DNA of 49,572 bases, from contig PLMC01000031.1 of NCBI GenBank assembly GCA_003141495.1, positions 19,468-69,039 on the forward strand. Reading direction: 5' to 3'. The notes under the pieces were generated by a model. That model searched no databases, was not told the origin of the DNA, and saw only the letters and a list, made by a program, of their open reading frames with translations. Positions 34,534 through 43,364 of the stretch are shown in pieces (positions within the stretch are counted from its first letter, which is position 1; each line of letters starts with the position of its first letter). The DNA comes from Bacteroidales bacterium. Its GTDB lineage: Bacteria > Bacteroidota > Bacteroidia > Bacteroidales > VadinHA17. Both the position numbers and the translations under genes were made by a program.

Positions 34534-36801
34534 ATGAAGAATTTACTTTGTCTGCTTGCTTTGATTTTGTCAATGACACTGCAAGCTCAACAACCAAATG
34601 TGGTAAGTATCAACCTGAACCAATCTTGGAAATTCATCCAGGGGGACAACTTGGCATATGCTCAACCAGACTATAATGATTCGGCATGGAAAAACATACT
34701 GGTCGACAGGATTTGGGAAGCATCAGGTTACGATCCGTACGACGGTTATGCCTGGTACCGTATAGAAGTGGTTATTCCTTCTTCGCTAAAAATTTCTGCC
34801 TTCCTGAAGGATAGTCTCAGGATTTATCTGGGGAAGATCAATAATTTTGATCAGACGTTTCTGAATGGTTCATTCATCGGCAGTAACGGTAAAAATGTTC
34901 CTGCCGGAACTGTCCCCGATACTTTGTTCACAAAAGCTCCCCAGAGCCTGCGGAATGTAAAAAGACCATACACGCTTTCCGTCAATGACCCACGGATAAA
35001 ATGGGACCAGAAAAATGTAATTGCTATTCGCGTTTTCGACGAAGGTGGTCAGGGAGGCCTTTACACTGGTGATCAAACTATTTCAATGACCAAAATTTCT
35101 GATTATCTGGCAATTGATAATAATGAAAATCCCTATAAATTTGAAAATAGTAACCTGAGCAAGACTATTACTCTTCGTAACATATCTGAATCCTATATTA
35201 TTGAAGGCGACTTCTCTATCAAAGCTATTAATAAACTAACAGGAGAAGAGATTTATAATAACGAAACTAAAAATCTATTACTTAAACCCGGCCAGAATAA
35301 GACATTTGTTGTAGAATTAAAGAAACTGGATCAATCAGCAATTATTACTTATAAATTTTATTTTTCAAAATCCGTTAACAGTAACATAATTACAGATGAA
35401 ACACCTTACATAACAACACCTTTAGCAGTAGCTGAGCCACGCATCAATGGTGCGTCTATTACTGCTGCCCGTCCCGGAAAGCCATTTCTATTTGCTATTC
35501 CAGCTTCCGGCGACCGGCCTATGACTTTTAAAGCTATGAATTTGCCAAAAGGCCTGAAATTAGATAAAAACACAGGGATCATTGCAGGAAAAGTTGACAC
35601 AAAGGGTGAATATGAGGTTTTATTAAAAGCAAAAAATGTCAAAGGCATTGCTTCACGTGAGTTAACCATCTCCATTGGCGACCGGATCTGCCTGACTCCA
35701 CCAATGGGATGGAACAGCTGGAATTGTTGGGGACTGGCCGTTGACGAACAGAAAATAATTGCCAGCTCACATACGTATCGCGATAAAGGCCTGATGAACC
35801 ATGGCTGGACCTATGTTAATATTGACGATGGCTGGGAAATTCGCGGTGATCTGAACCCAAAACGTGATTCACAAGGGAACATTCTGACTAATGAAAAATT
35901 TCTCGATATGAAACGGCTTGGTGATAGTATTCATGCGCTTGGTTTGAAATTCGGTATCTACAGTTCTCCGGGTCCACTTACCTGCGGTGGCTATACGGCC
36001 AGCTATCAACATGAAGAGCAGGATGCCCGTTCATTTGCTTCATGGGGTGTTGATTATTTGAAATACGACTGGTGTTCTTACGATAGAATTGCAAAGGATA
36101 CCACACTTGCCGAATACAAGAAACCCTATTTTGTTATGCGCGATGCGCTGGCTAAAGTAAACCGCGACATCGTATACAGCCTTTGCCAGTATGGGATGGG
36201 TGATGTATGGGAATGGGGCAACGAAGTAGGAGGTAATCTTTGGCGTACCACCGGCGACATTACCGATACCTGGAAAAGCCTGCGAGAAATTGGATTCAAC
36301 CAGGTTAGTAACCAGCCTTTTGCTAAACCCGGAAACTGGAACGACCCTGATATGCTTGTTGTTGGCTGGGTTGGCTGGGGACCTAGTCTGCATCCCACAA
36401 GGCTGACACCCGATGAGCAATATACCCACATATCATTATGGTGCCTGTTATCGGCTCCATTGCTCATTGGTTGCGACCTCCAGCGATTGGATGAATTCAC
36501 TCTCAACCTTTTGACAAACGATGAAGTAATTGCCATTGATCAGGATCCACTGGGAAGTCAGGCTAAACGTGTTCTGACAGACGGAGACATACAGATTTGG
36601 GTTAAAGAACTGGCGGATGGATCGAAAGCCATCGGCGTTTTTAACCTCAGCGAAAAAACTATGAAATACGATCTGAATTTTGAAAAGGCAGGACTTAAGG
36701 CTGGAGGCGAATTGCGCGATCTGTGGCGCCAGAAAAATCTTGGAAAACCTGCAAATATATCTATCCCGTCTCATGGTGTAATGTTATTGAAGTTAAAATA
36801 A
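34534..36801 (+). CDS. GH27 alpha-galactosidase with N-terminal binding domains
   Basis: From the ATG at 34534 a signal peptide is clear (MKNLLCLLALILSMTLQAQQ); in-frame ATGs at 34522 and 34465 would only put extra residues before it. Domain order: a galactose-binding-like jelly roll (LNQSWKFIQGDNLAYAQPDY ... YAWYRIEV), a beta region, an Ig-like putative-Ig domain (PGKPFLFAIPASGDRPMTFK ... GIIAGKVDTKGEYEV), then the GH27 barrel. The barrel has LTPPMGWNSWNCWG, YVNIDDGWE, VDYLKYDWC (nucleophile Asp in KYDWC) and NWNDPDMLVVG (acid/base Asp). It removes terminal alpha-galactose in the periplasm. At about 755 residues it is much longer than a minimal GH27, owing to the accessory domains. Confidence 0.92.
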   Translation: MKNLLCLLALILSMTLQAQQPNVVSINLNQSWKFIQGDNLAYAQPDYNDSAWKNILVDRIWEASGYDPYDGYAWYRIEVVIPSSLKISAFLKDSLRIYLGKINNFDQTFLNGSFIGSNGKNVPAGTVPDTLFTKAPQSLRNVKRPYTLSVNDPRIKWDQKNVIAIRVFDEGGQGGLYTGDQTISMTKISDYLAIDNNENPYKFENSNLSKTITLRNISESYIIEGDFSIKAINKLTGEEIYNNETKNLLLKPGQNKTFVVELKKLDQSAIITYKFYFSKSVNSNIITDETPYITTPLAVAEPRINGASITAARPGKPFLFAIPASGDRPMTFKAMNLPKGLKLDKNTGIIAGKVDTKGEYEVLLKAKNVKGIASRELTISIGDRICLTPPMGWNSWNCWGLAVDEQKIIASSHTYRDKGLMNHGWTYVNIDDGWEIRGDLNPKRDSQGNILTNEKFLDMKRLGDSIHALGLKFGIYSSPGPLTCGGYTASYQHEEQDARSFASWGVDYLKYDWCSYDRIAKDTTLAEYKKPYFVMRDALAKVNRDIVYSLCQYGMGDVWEWGNEVGGNLWRTTGDITDTWKSLREIGFNQVSNQPFAKPGNWNDPDMLVVGWVGWGPSLHPTRLTPDEQYTHISLWCLLSAPLLIGCDLQRLDEFTLNLLTNDEVIAIDQDPLGSQAKRVLTDGDIQIWVKELADGSKAIGVFNLSEKTMKYDLNFEKAGLKAGGELRDLWRQKNLGKPANISIPSHGVMLLKLK

Positions 36802-37381
36802 TCGAACATACTTAACCATTTATTTTTATGAATAAATCATTGAAGAATAATAAGATAAGTTAATTAAGGTAACTTTAAAGTTAGATTAATATATAGATAT
36901 ATAATATATTACAATGTTTCCAAAGGGAGTATGGATAAATCAACTGGCCTCAAATTCGACCAAACCATTTCACTGATAGGATGCTATGCAAAGAAAAATT
37001 ATCTGGAATTGTTCAGAAGGGTAAAATATTACGACTCAGAAAATCAAAAAACGTTCGAATACCTAACAAACAACTTTCTTGTTAAAGAATTATAATAACA
37101 AAACTATATAAATAATGGTTGCGGACTAAATTATTTTTCAAATAGATAAAACAACATTTACATATCAAAGCTTTTTATGAAACAAGTTTTAATTCCGTTT
37201 GTGTTAAGATCTAGTTGTACTTTGCTTTTTGTTCTTTTCTTCCATTTTTTGTGTGGTTAAGTTGTTAAACGTTGTTCTAAAAACCACACCTTAAAATTAT
37301 ATATTTACAGATAAACATTTAGCTGACGATTTACATTTAAATCATGAATAAAAATTTTCACTCTTTTATTGTGTTTTCTTT
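36802..37381. other. Intergenic region with a transposase scrap
   Basis: It contains the IS4-type remnant at 36931-37095. The rest is AT-rich without recognised features; the promoter of cstA is probably at the right end. Confidence 0.5.
36931..37095 (+). mobile_element. Remnant of an IS4-family transposase
   Basis: The 54-codon frame reads FDQTISLIGCYAKKNYLELF, then RRVKYYDSENQKTFEYLTNN and FLVKEL. This is the middle block of IS4-type DDE transposases (DQTI ... LRRV-x-YYD ... FLTNNF). The rest of the transposase and both inverted repeats are missing. It marks an old insertion at the right edge of the PUL. Confidence 0.7.
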
Positions 37382-39187
37382 ATGAATTCTGTAGTAATCG
37401 TATTAATCTCCGCAATGTTTTTGATTATTGGTTATGGGTTTTATGGAAGATTCATAGCCAGAAAAGTTTTAATATTAAATAAAAATAACCCTGTTCCTTC
37501 TGTAACATTTAGAGATGGAAGGGACTATGTTCCAACAGACAAAGTCGTATTGATGGGGCATCATTTTGCAGCTATAGCAGGAGCAGGTCCTCTAATTGGA
37601 CCGGTACTTGCAGCTCAATATGGATTTCTTCCCGGAGTTCTATGGATATTAATTGGATCTGTATTTGCTGGTGCTGTTCATGATATGTTAATACTAACAG
37701 CTTCTGTCCGTTTTCAAGGAAAGTCAATAGCTGAAATAGCCAAGGATTTAGTTGGGAAAAGGCTTGGTTTTATTACCTCAATAGCTGTAATAAGTATTTT
37801 AATTATAACTATGGCCGGCTTAGGAATTCCGGTTGTTAATGCCTTGAAAAATTCACCATGGGGAACATTTACTGTAGGATTTACTATTCCCGTTGCGATT
37901 TTTATTGGCATTTACTTAAAATATATAAGACCTGATAAAATTTTCGAAGGAACAATAATTGGAGTTTTATTAATATTATTGGGAGTTGTACTTGGTCCTA
38001 TAATACAAAACTCAGCTTTGGGTAGCTATTTAAATTTTAATGAAAAACAGTTGTCGTTATTATTGTCAATTTATGGGTTCTGTGCTGCTGCGCTACCGGT
38101 TTGGTTATTGCTTTTGCCAAGAGATTATCTTAGTACTTATATGAAACTAGGTGTCATAGGTGCTTTGGCCATTGGTATCATTATCATTCAACCGGATATT
38201 AAGATGCCTGCAATTACCCAATTTGTACATGGCGGTGGACCGATCGTACCGGGTAAGGTATTTCCGTTCCTCTTCATTACAATCGCTTGTGGCGCTTTAT
38301 CGGGATTTCATTCCTTAATAAGTTCAGGTACTACGCCTAAACTTATTAAAAATGAAAAGGATATATTACCAATCGGTTTCGGTGCCATGCTTCTTGAAGC
38401 CTTTGTTGCAATCATGGCTTTACTCGCTGCAACTGTTCTGCCAACTTCTGATTACTTCGCCATCAATTCAGTACCTGAAGTTTTCGCAAAATTACATTTG
38501 ACTCCTGTTGATTTACCACAACTTTCATCAATGGTCGGTGAAAATCTTGCAGGCAGACCTGGCGGTTCCGTATCTTTGGCAGTGGGTATGACTTATGTAT
38601 TTCAAAGTATTCCGTGGCTAAAGCATCTTATGGGTTATTGGTATCATTTCTGTATCATGTTTGAAGCCCTGTTTATTTTGACAACTATTGATTCAGGAAC
38701 AAGAATCGGCAGATATTTATTTCAGGATTTATTTCTCCAAAGCTCAAAGCCGGTATCTAAAAGACGTTCATGGTTTAATGCAATTTTATTTTCAGCAATA
38801 ATGACTTTTTCATGGGGATATTTGTTATTTACAGGTAATATTTCTACTATATGGCCTTTGTTTGGAACTGCTAATCAAATGCTTGCGGTAATCGCTTTTG
38901 TAGTCGGAACAACATATTTGATTCGTTCGCGAAAAACCCAATATATATTGGTCACTCTTATTCCTATGGTATTTATTGCGGTTACAACATTATCAGCGGC
39001 AATAATAAATATTTTCGATAATTACTTACCAAAAGGTTTGTATGTACTTTCGATTATTTCTGCAATTTTAATCGTATTGGTTTGTTTAGTTCTTGTTGAA
39101 GGTATTATTAACTGGAGAAAAATATATAATATGAGCGACGAAAAGATATCTTTAGTTAAAATCAAACTTATTGGAAATATAAATTAG
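37382..39187 (+). CDS. cstA: CstA-family carbon starvation transporter
   Basis: 601 residues with many membrane helices. Family blocks are evident: FYGRFIARKVL, a polar segment before VLMGHHFAAIAGAGPLIGPV, LAAQYGFLPGVLWILIGSVF, and later HSLISSGTTPKLI and TTIDSGTRIGRYLFQ. CstA proteins import pyruvate and/or small peptides when carbon is short. The length is in the range of the shorter CstA group. It lies at the end of the PUL behind the transposase scrap, so it need not belong to the same transcript. The start at 37382 directly follows TTCTTT without a good ribosome-binding site, as is normal in Bacteroidota. Confidence 0.9.
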   Translation: MNSVVIVLISAMFLIIGYGFYGRFIARKVLILNKNNPVPSVTFRDGRDYVPTDKVVLMGHHFAAIAGAGPLIGPVLAAQYGFLPGVLWILIGSVFAGAVHDMLILTASVRFQGKSIAEIAKDLVGKRLGFITSIAVISILIITMAGLGIPVVNALKNSPWGTFTVGFTIPVAIFIGIYLKYIRPDKIFEGTIIGVLLILLGVVLGPIIQNSALGSYLNFNEKQLSLLLSIYGFCAAALPVWLLLLPRDYLSTYMKLGVIGALAIGIIIIQPDIKMPAITQFVHGGGPIVPGKVFPFLFITIACGALSGFHSLISSGTTPKLIKNEKDILPIGFGAMLLEAFVAIMALLAATVLPTSDYFAINSVPEVFAKLHLTPVDLPQLSSMVGENLAGRPGGSVSLAVGMTYVFQSIPWLKHLMGYWYHFCIMFEALFILTTIDSGTRIGRYLFQDLFLQSSKPVSKRRSWFNAILFSAIMTFSWGYLLFTGNISTIWPLFGTANQMLAVIAFVVGTTYLIRSRKTQYILVTLIPMVFIAVTTLSAAIINIFDNYLPKGLYVLSIISAILIVLVCLVLVEGIINWRKIYNMSDEKISLVKIKLIGNIN

Positions 39188-39211
39188 TAAGTTCCTTCAA
39201 ATTAAGACAGG

Positions 39212-39268
39212 AGCTCAGTTGGAAAAGCCAATGGCTCTGACCATCTTTCGCCAAGATTAATTGCTTGT
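39212..39268. repeat. IS21-like terminal repeat, copy 1 (degenerate)
   Basis: The unit TTGGAAAAGCC, about a dozen bases, TGACCATCTTTCGCC and AATTG matches copies near 39752-39812 and 42551-42600. Bacteroidota IS21 elements have multiple end repeats of the type GGTGGTCAATTTG-CCGGC. No istA or istB gene remains. Confidence 0.4.
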
Positions 39269-39397
39269 TATTAAGGATCAACTAAATATACATTTTTGTA
39301 AGTGACTAAGCATTGCTTTTCTTCAGAAAAAAATAAAGAAGTCTTAAAGGGGAAAAACATTGATTAAGAATTTTTTCAAATACAAAAAAGGTGTTAA

Positions 39398-39547
39398 TCA
39401 CTACCATTTCAGAGCAAAAGCCCATTCTGTAATGATTGGTATACATTTTTGCTCCCGGGCAAAAATGAAGAAGGCAAAATGAAGGTGTTTTTTAGCGGGT
39501 CACAGCACGATCCCAACCAGATCCGGATTGGATATCAACCAATTTAG
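39398..39547 (+). pseudogene. 3' remnant of an unknown protein gene
   Basis: A frame without start codon reads NDWYTFLLPGKNEEGKMKVF and then FSGSQHDPNQIRIGYQPI before a TAG. Composition is coding-like and resembles the C-terminal end of a secreted protein. Its identity is unknown. Confidence 0.35.
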
Positions 39548-39751
39548 TCAGCAATTATTATTAATATTGGGAGCTGCTGATCTTCTTAACGTAATGATTT
39601 TGAGAGCAAAAAATGAGAATTGTTTGAAAATAGTTGTTAAAATATTTGTATATTATCATATATGATTGTATACTAACGTATGTTATTAGATTGGTATACA
39701 GTGGTTTAGGTTCCACATGGAACCATATATGATAATTTAATTTTAGAAGGT

Positions 39752-39812
39752 GAGGCACACTGTAAAAGCCAGTGCTCTTGATCACAATTGGCCGGAATAA
39801 ATTGGTCATCAA
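39752..39812. repeat. IS21-like terminal repeat, copy 2
   Basis: TGTAAAAGCC, then TTGATCACAATTGGCCGGAA and TAAATTGGTCA. The GGCCGGAATAAATTGGTCA block closely resembles IS21-family end repeats. It shares order and spacing with copies 1 and 3. Confidence 0.5.
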
Positions 39813-39945
39813 AAGCCGGAGTTAAATACTTGATGTTTTGTTATCTAAGTTGATTGTTATCTGACCGGCTAGTAGTGTTCATAACGCCCGGCTTTTGCAT
39901 TTTATTTCAAAATAGTTCAAATCATATTCGAGCAGGATAAAAAAA

Positions 39946-39985
39946 GTACATAGTTTGTATAAGTGTTATATACTAAACTATGTAC
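39946..39985 (-). terminator. Terminator hairpin behind the tRNA half
   Basis: GTACATAGTTT / AAACTATGTAC is an 11-bp stem. On the minus strand it is followed by TTTTTTTATCC, which makes a good terminator. A second perfect palindrome, ATTTTCAGA / TCTGAAAAT (39992-40010), lies between it and the tRNA fragment at 40015. Confidence 0.65.
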
Positions 39986-40014
39986 TTGATATTTTCAGAT
40001 CTTCTGAAAATGAG

Positions 40015-40060
40015 TCGGTGTGATCTGACTCGAACAGACGACCCCTTGCACCCAATGCAA
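40015..40060 (-). pseudogene. 3' half of a tRNA (Pro-like), integration scar
   Basis: The minus strand reads TTGCATTGGGTGCAAGGGGT, then CGTCTGTTCGAGTCAGATCA and CACCGA: an anticodon arm (loop ATTGGGT, anticodon TGG), variable loop, T arm with TTCGAGT and 3' acceptor. The D arm and 5' strand are replaced by unrelated sequence. Two hairpins follow as a terminator would. It probably marks one border of an element inserted into a tRNA gene. Confidence 0.65.
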
Positions 40061-40165
40061 ATTTAATTACTTCTCATTTATTAAAGCTAATCCTATAATA
40101 TGATTGATAATAGCAATTCAAACAGACCAAATATGGTCTGTTTTCCTGACTTATAAAACAAGGTG

Positions 40166-42424
40166 TTAATCCTTATTAAATATGTATTTTTCTTTAGAAA
40201 TTTCAACTAAGAACCTTGACGGTAAGTAAAAAAATGCATCATAGGAATAGATATTGCGAGGGAATGTAATGTAGAGCTCTTCTTTTGCCCTGCTGCAAGC
40301 TACATAGAACAATCTGCGCTCCTCTTCCATTTCTTCAATGTTAGTCGCTCTATTAGATGGGAACATACCTTCCAGTGCATGTGGAATGAACACTGCATAC
40401 CATTCTAACCCTTTTGCAGAATGAACAGTTGATATTGTTACCTTACCCTCTTCTTCTCCTTCGTCTATTAAGGGTTTAGTTTGATCAGCGACTCTTTTCG
40501 ATGGCGGGTCTAGTGCAAAATCAGATAAAAACTTGTCCAGATCTTTGTATTTCTTTGAAAGATCAATCAGTACTTCAACATCTTGCATCCTAATGAAATA
40601 ATCATCTTCTCTTGCTTTAAGAATTGGTGAATAGTAATCTTTAATAACCTCTATCTTTTGAGTAAGAGTATATTCAGGTTGACGGGCTTGAGCTAACATT
40701 TTTCCTAGCATAAAAAGTTCAGAATAGAACTTCCTCTGTTTAAAAGTTTCAAATGAAAACGGGTCATCATTATTTCGAAAATCATTAATTACACTACCCG
40801 CAGTTACTTGGCCTACACCACCGATGTATTTTAATATTCTGTGCCAGGCAACGGCATCAGCAGGGTTATAAGTTATTCTTAAATAAGAAATGATATCTTT
40901 AATATGCATTCGTTCATTAAATCGGAAACCTCCAACTACTACATATGGAATCCCTCTCTTACTCATCTCAGCTTGAATGTATCTATTGTGCCAATCAGCA
41001 CGATTAAGGACAGCAATTTCGTTTAAGGGAATATTCTGTTCGCTTAGTTCCATTATTCTATCCACAATAAACGCTGCCTCTTCTTGCTGTCCATAAGCTC
41101 TTTTAATTATTGGGGTAGATTGTCTTAAGTTCTTTGTAAAGAGCTTCTTCTTATAACCAATTTTTGCATTATCTATTATGCAATTTGTGAAATCCAATAT
41201 CTTCTGATTACTCCTATAATTCTCCTCTATCTTAACAACCACACATTCAGGATAAGTCTCAGGGAATCGTAAAATGTTTTCATAGTTAGCTCCTCTGAAG
41301 GCATAGATGCTTTGAGAATCATCACCGACAACCATAATTCTTCTATGCTTTTCGGAAATGAAATCAACTATCTCTTTTTGCACAATGTTGGTATCCTGGA
41401 ATTCATCTACCATTACATACTGGTAATGGTTCTGAAGATTCTCACGGAATCTGATATTGTCTCTCAGAGAATCTCTTAGAATCTCCATAAGGTCATCAAA
41501 ATCAAGTATTTTGCTCAGAACCTTATATTTTGAATAACCATTATAGATCAGTTCAATATCAGGTATATAATCTATGAGACCGGTATATTGTTCATGTACG
41601 ATCGAGCTTATTGTGGTATTCTTATTTCTGGAATATGATATGATATCATGAATTCTTGATTTCCTTGGAAACTTTTTGTCTTTTGTGTTGAATTTAAGTT
41701 CTGTTCTAATAAGATCTATTATGTCTTCTGAATCACTTGCGTCTATTATTGTAAAATTAGGTGGAAGATTGAGCATGTTAGAGTACTTTCTAAGTATAAA
41801 CGCTGCGAAAGAATGAAAAGTGCCGCCTGTTACATTTCCAACCCTTTTGTCCTGAAGAAGTGTTTCAACTCGCTCGAGCATCTCCCTGGATGCTTTACGA
41901 GTAAAGGTTAACAATAGAATAGATTGAGCATCAATACCCTTCTCTATCAAATAAGAAACTCTATGGACAATAACCCTTGTCTTTCCACTACCAGCTCCTG
42001 CAATTACTAGTACTGGTTTTTCAGTAATCAAAACAGCTGTTAACTGAGATGAGTTAAGGGTATTGCGATAATTAACTTTAAACTGACTGAGGTCTTGAAC
42101 AGAAATATTTCCAATATCAACATTTTTCTTCTCTATTGAATTTGCAATTATTTGTAGCTCAGATATTTTCTTATCTAAATCAGGAGACAATTCAATGTCA
42201 GGATATTTGGACAATTCAATAGATTGAATATCCTTAAGATCGGCAATGTCGGTTTGTGATTTAATTGATACTGTACCAGTTATTTGCTTTAGAATATTGT
42301 CAAGAAGATCAATTTGAGAAGTAGGTTGATCTAAATGGCTACTGCCAACCTTCTTAATTTCTCCATTAGGTCCGATTTCTGATTGGATTTTTTTCCTATT
42401 TTGTTTTTCCTCTAACATCGACAT
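40166..42424 (-). CDS. UvrD/PcrA/Rep-type ATP-dependent DNA helicase
   Basis: 752 residues, close to the family norm. An unusual N-terminal extension of about 115 charged residues precedes the Q motif (LNSSQLTAV, 123-131), then Walker A GAGSGKT (143-149), LLTFTRKASREML, GGTFHSFAAFILRKY, VMVDEFQDTN (Walker B), VVGDDSQSIYAFRGA, ISTVHSAKGLEW and LFYVACSRAKEELYI. All SF1A motifs are intact, so it should unwind DNA 3'-5' with ATP. It is an accessory helicase inside an island; the housekeeping UvrD is expected elsewhere. The zinc-finger gene lies about 200 bp upstream on the same strand. No nuclease partner is adjacent. Confidence 0.9.
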   Translation of the reverse strand: MSMLEEKQNRKKIQSEIGPNGEIKKVGSSHLDQPTSQIDLLDNILKQITGTVSIKSQTDIADLKDIQSIELSKYPDIELSPDLDKKISELQIIANSIEKKNVDIGNISVQDLSQFKVNYRNTLNSSQLTAVLITEKPVLVIAGAGSGKTRVIVHRVSYLIEKGIDAQSILLLTFTRKASREMLERVETLLQDKRVGNVTGGTFHSFAAFILRKYSNMLNLPPNFTIIDASDSEDIIDLIRTELKFNTKDKKFPRKSRIHDIISYSRNKNTTISSIVHEQYTGLIDYIPDIELIYNGYSKYKVLSKILDFDDLMEILRDSLRDNIRFRENLQNHYQYVMVDEFQDTNIVQKEIVDFISEKHRRIMVVGDDSQSIYAFRGANYENILRFPETYPECVVVKIEENYRSNQKILDFTNCIIDNAKIGYKKKLFTKNLRQSTPIIKRAYGQQEEAAFIVDRIMELSEQNIPLNEIAVLNRADWHNRYIQAEMSKRGIPYVVVGGFRFNERMHIKDIISYLRITYNPADAVAWHRILKYIGGVGQVTAGSVINDFRNNDDPFSFETFKQRKFYSELFMLGKMLAQARQPEYTLTQKIEVIKDYYSPILKAREDDYFIRMQDVEVLIDLSKKYKDLDKFLSDFALDPPSKRVADQTKPLIDEGEEEGKVTISTVHSAKGLEWYAVFIPHALEGMFPSNRATNIEEMEEERRLFYVACSRAKEELYITFPRNIYSYDAFFYLPSRFLVEISKEKYIFNKD

Positions 42425-42550
42425 TTTTTTGCCTAAAATCTAATCATTTCCGATAGTGTAATATAACAATTTAATGGATGTAATTGATGATTGGAATCCA
42501 TCAAATATTGATGGAATTCATTATAGATTAAAAAATGTAATTGTAAATGG

Positions 42551-42600
42551 CGTTAATTGGAAAAGCCGGACAAATTGACCACCCTTAGCCGGTAGAAACT
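42551..42600. repeat. IS21-like terminal repeat, copy 3
   Basis: AATTGGAAAAGCCGGACAAA, then TTGACCACCCTTAGCCGG. Its reverse complement contains GGTGGTCAATTTGTCCGGC, the common Bacteroidota IS21 end block. It lies just upstream of the helicase gene, with copies 1 and 2 behind that gene. Confidence 0.55.
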
Positions 42601-42623
42601 TTAACAATTCTTTAGTATTCTAC

Positions 42624-43106
42624 TTAAAAGATTTTTTCATTATTCTCCTGCCAGCTCTCTTTATAAAGCTTATACTCTTGCTGAGATATTCTCATTACTT
42701 CCATAAAATACTCATCTGTGAATACCTGTGCTGATGATTTCAACCAATTTTTAACTGTAGAGAAAGGTATGAGTTCCTCGATAAATTCCTTTTCATGAAA
42801 TAGCTGTTCTTCTGACAAACATTCTAATAATTTCCGGTATAAAGAATCTTTATCTCCCTGAAAAATCAATTTGTCCTCAGGTATATTAGGGTTTATTATT
42901 ATTCCAGGATGTAACACTTTCCCTTCATTTGGATCATGATCATAGTAAGTTGTTTTCGCCCACTTATTATATTGGACCTTATGACTCTCATTACAAAACT
43001 TTGCAGAATTTCGCTTAGCGTAAAATATTTTTCTACAGAACAAACATGTCTTTACGATAAGTTTATTCTTAATATTCATCTCTTTTGTTCTCATATTCAG
43101 CTCCAT
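42624..43106 (-). CDS. Zinc-finger protein of unknown function
   Basis: 160 residues. Near the N-terminus CLFCRKIFYAKRNSAKFCNE plus SHKVQYNKW forms a C-x2-C ... C-x3-H zinc finger, similar to small DNA- or RNA-binding fingers found in integrated elements. The remainder is helical and acidic (ECLSEEQLFHEKEFIEELIP). The first Met (43106) and Met-5 or Met-10 are all possible starts. It lies between the repeat array at 43125-43345 and the helicase gene. The family is not recognised; a regulator or an accessory factor for the recombinases is possible. Confidence 0.55.
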   Translation of the reverse strand: MELNMRTKEMNIKNKLIVKTCLFCRKIFYAKRNSAKFCNESHKVQYNKWAKTTYYDHDPNEGKVLHPGIIINPNIPEDKLIFQGDKDSLYRKLLECLSEEQLFHEKEFIEELIPFSTVKNWLKSSAQVFTDEYFMEVMRISQQEYKLYKESWQENNEKIF

Positions 43107-43364
43107 ATATAGTGCTAGCTATTGTTCATTTACGTTATCATGGTGTTTTTTACGCTACCATTTACATTATTTGAAGGGTTTGAATTAATAATAACTATCG
43201 CATCCAATAGAATAATGGCTATAATGCAAGTATTTTGTTTACGTTAACATTTACGATAGTTGTTACTCCTTAAAAATTTCAAAATCAATCGCATCAAAGT
43301 GAATAATCACTATAATGCGATAGTTTTGTTTACGGTAAATCCACCCTATTAGTTTCTATCTTTT
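43107..43364. other. Non-coding repeat array (candidate recombination or regulatory site)
   Basis: Two 51-bp direct repeats (43197-43247 and 43288-43338, 41 of 51 positions equal, offset 91) share ATCGCATC, GAATAAT, CTATAATGC and TTTTGTTTACG-TAA. The hexamer TTTACG also recurs near 43131, 43149 and 43251. The array lies between resolvase and zinc-finger gene, where res-like sites or an operator would be expected. Confidence 0.6.

Larger units (their letters stand above)
39188..40165. other. Non-coding region of debris between the PUL and the second island
   Basis: A 978-bp gap with no intact gene. It holds a 3' scrap of a gene (about 39398-39547), two IS21-like end repeats, hairpins at 39946-39985 and 39992-40010, and a tRNA 3' half at 40015-40060, described separately. 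Confidence 0.6.

Noticed and set aside
43107-43364. CRISPR array
   Set aside because: Only two imperfect 51-bp repeats with a 40-bp interval and no cas genes; elsewhere in the window no regular repeat-spacer pattern was seen.
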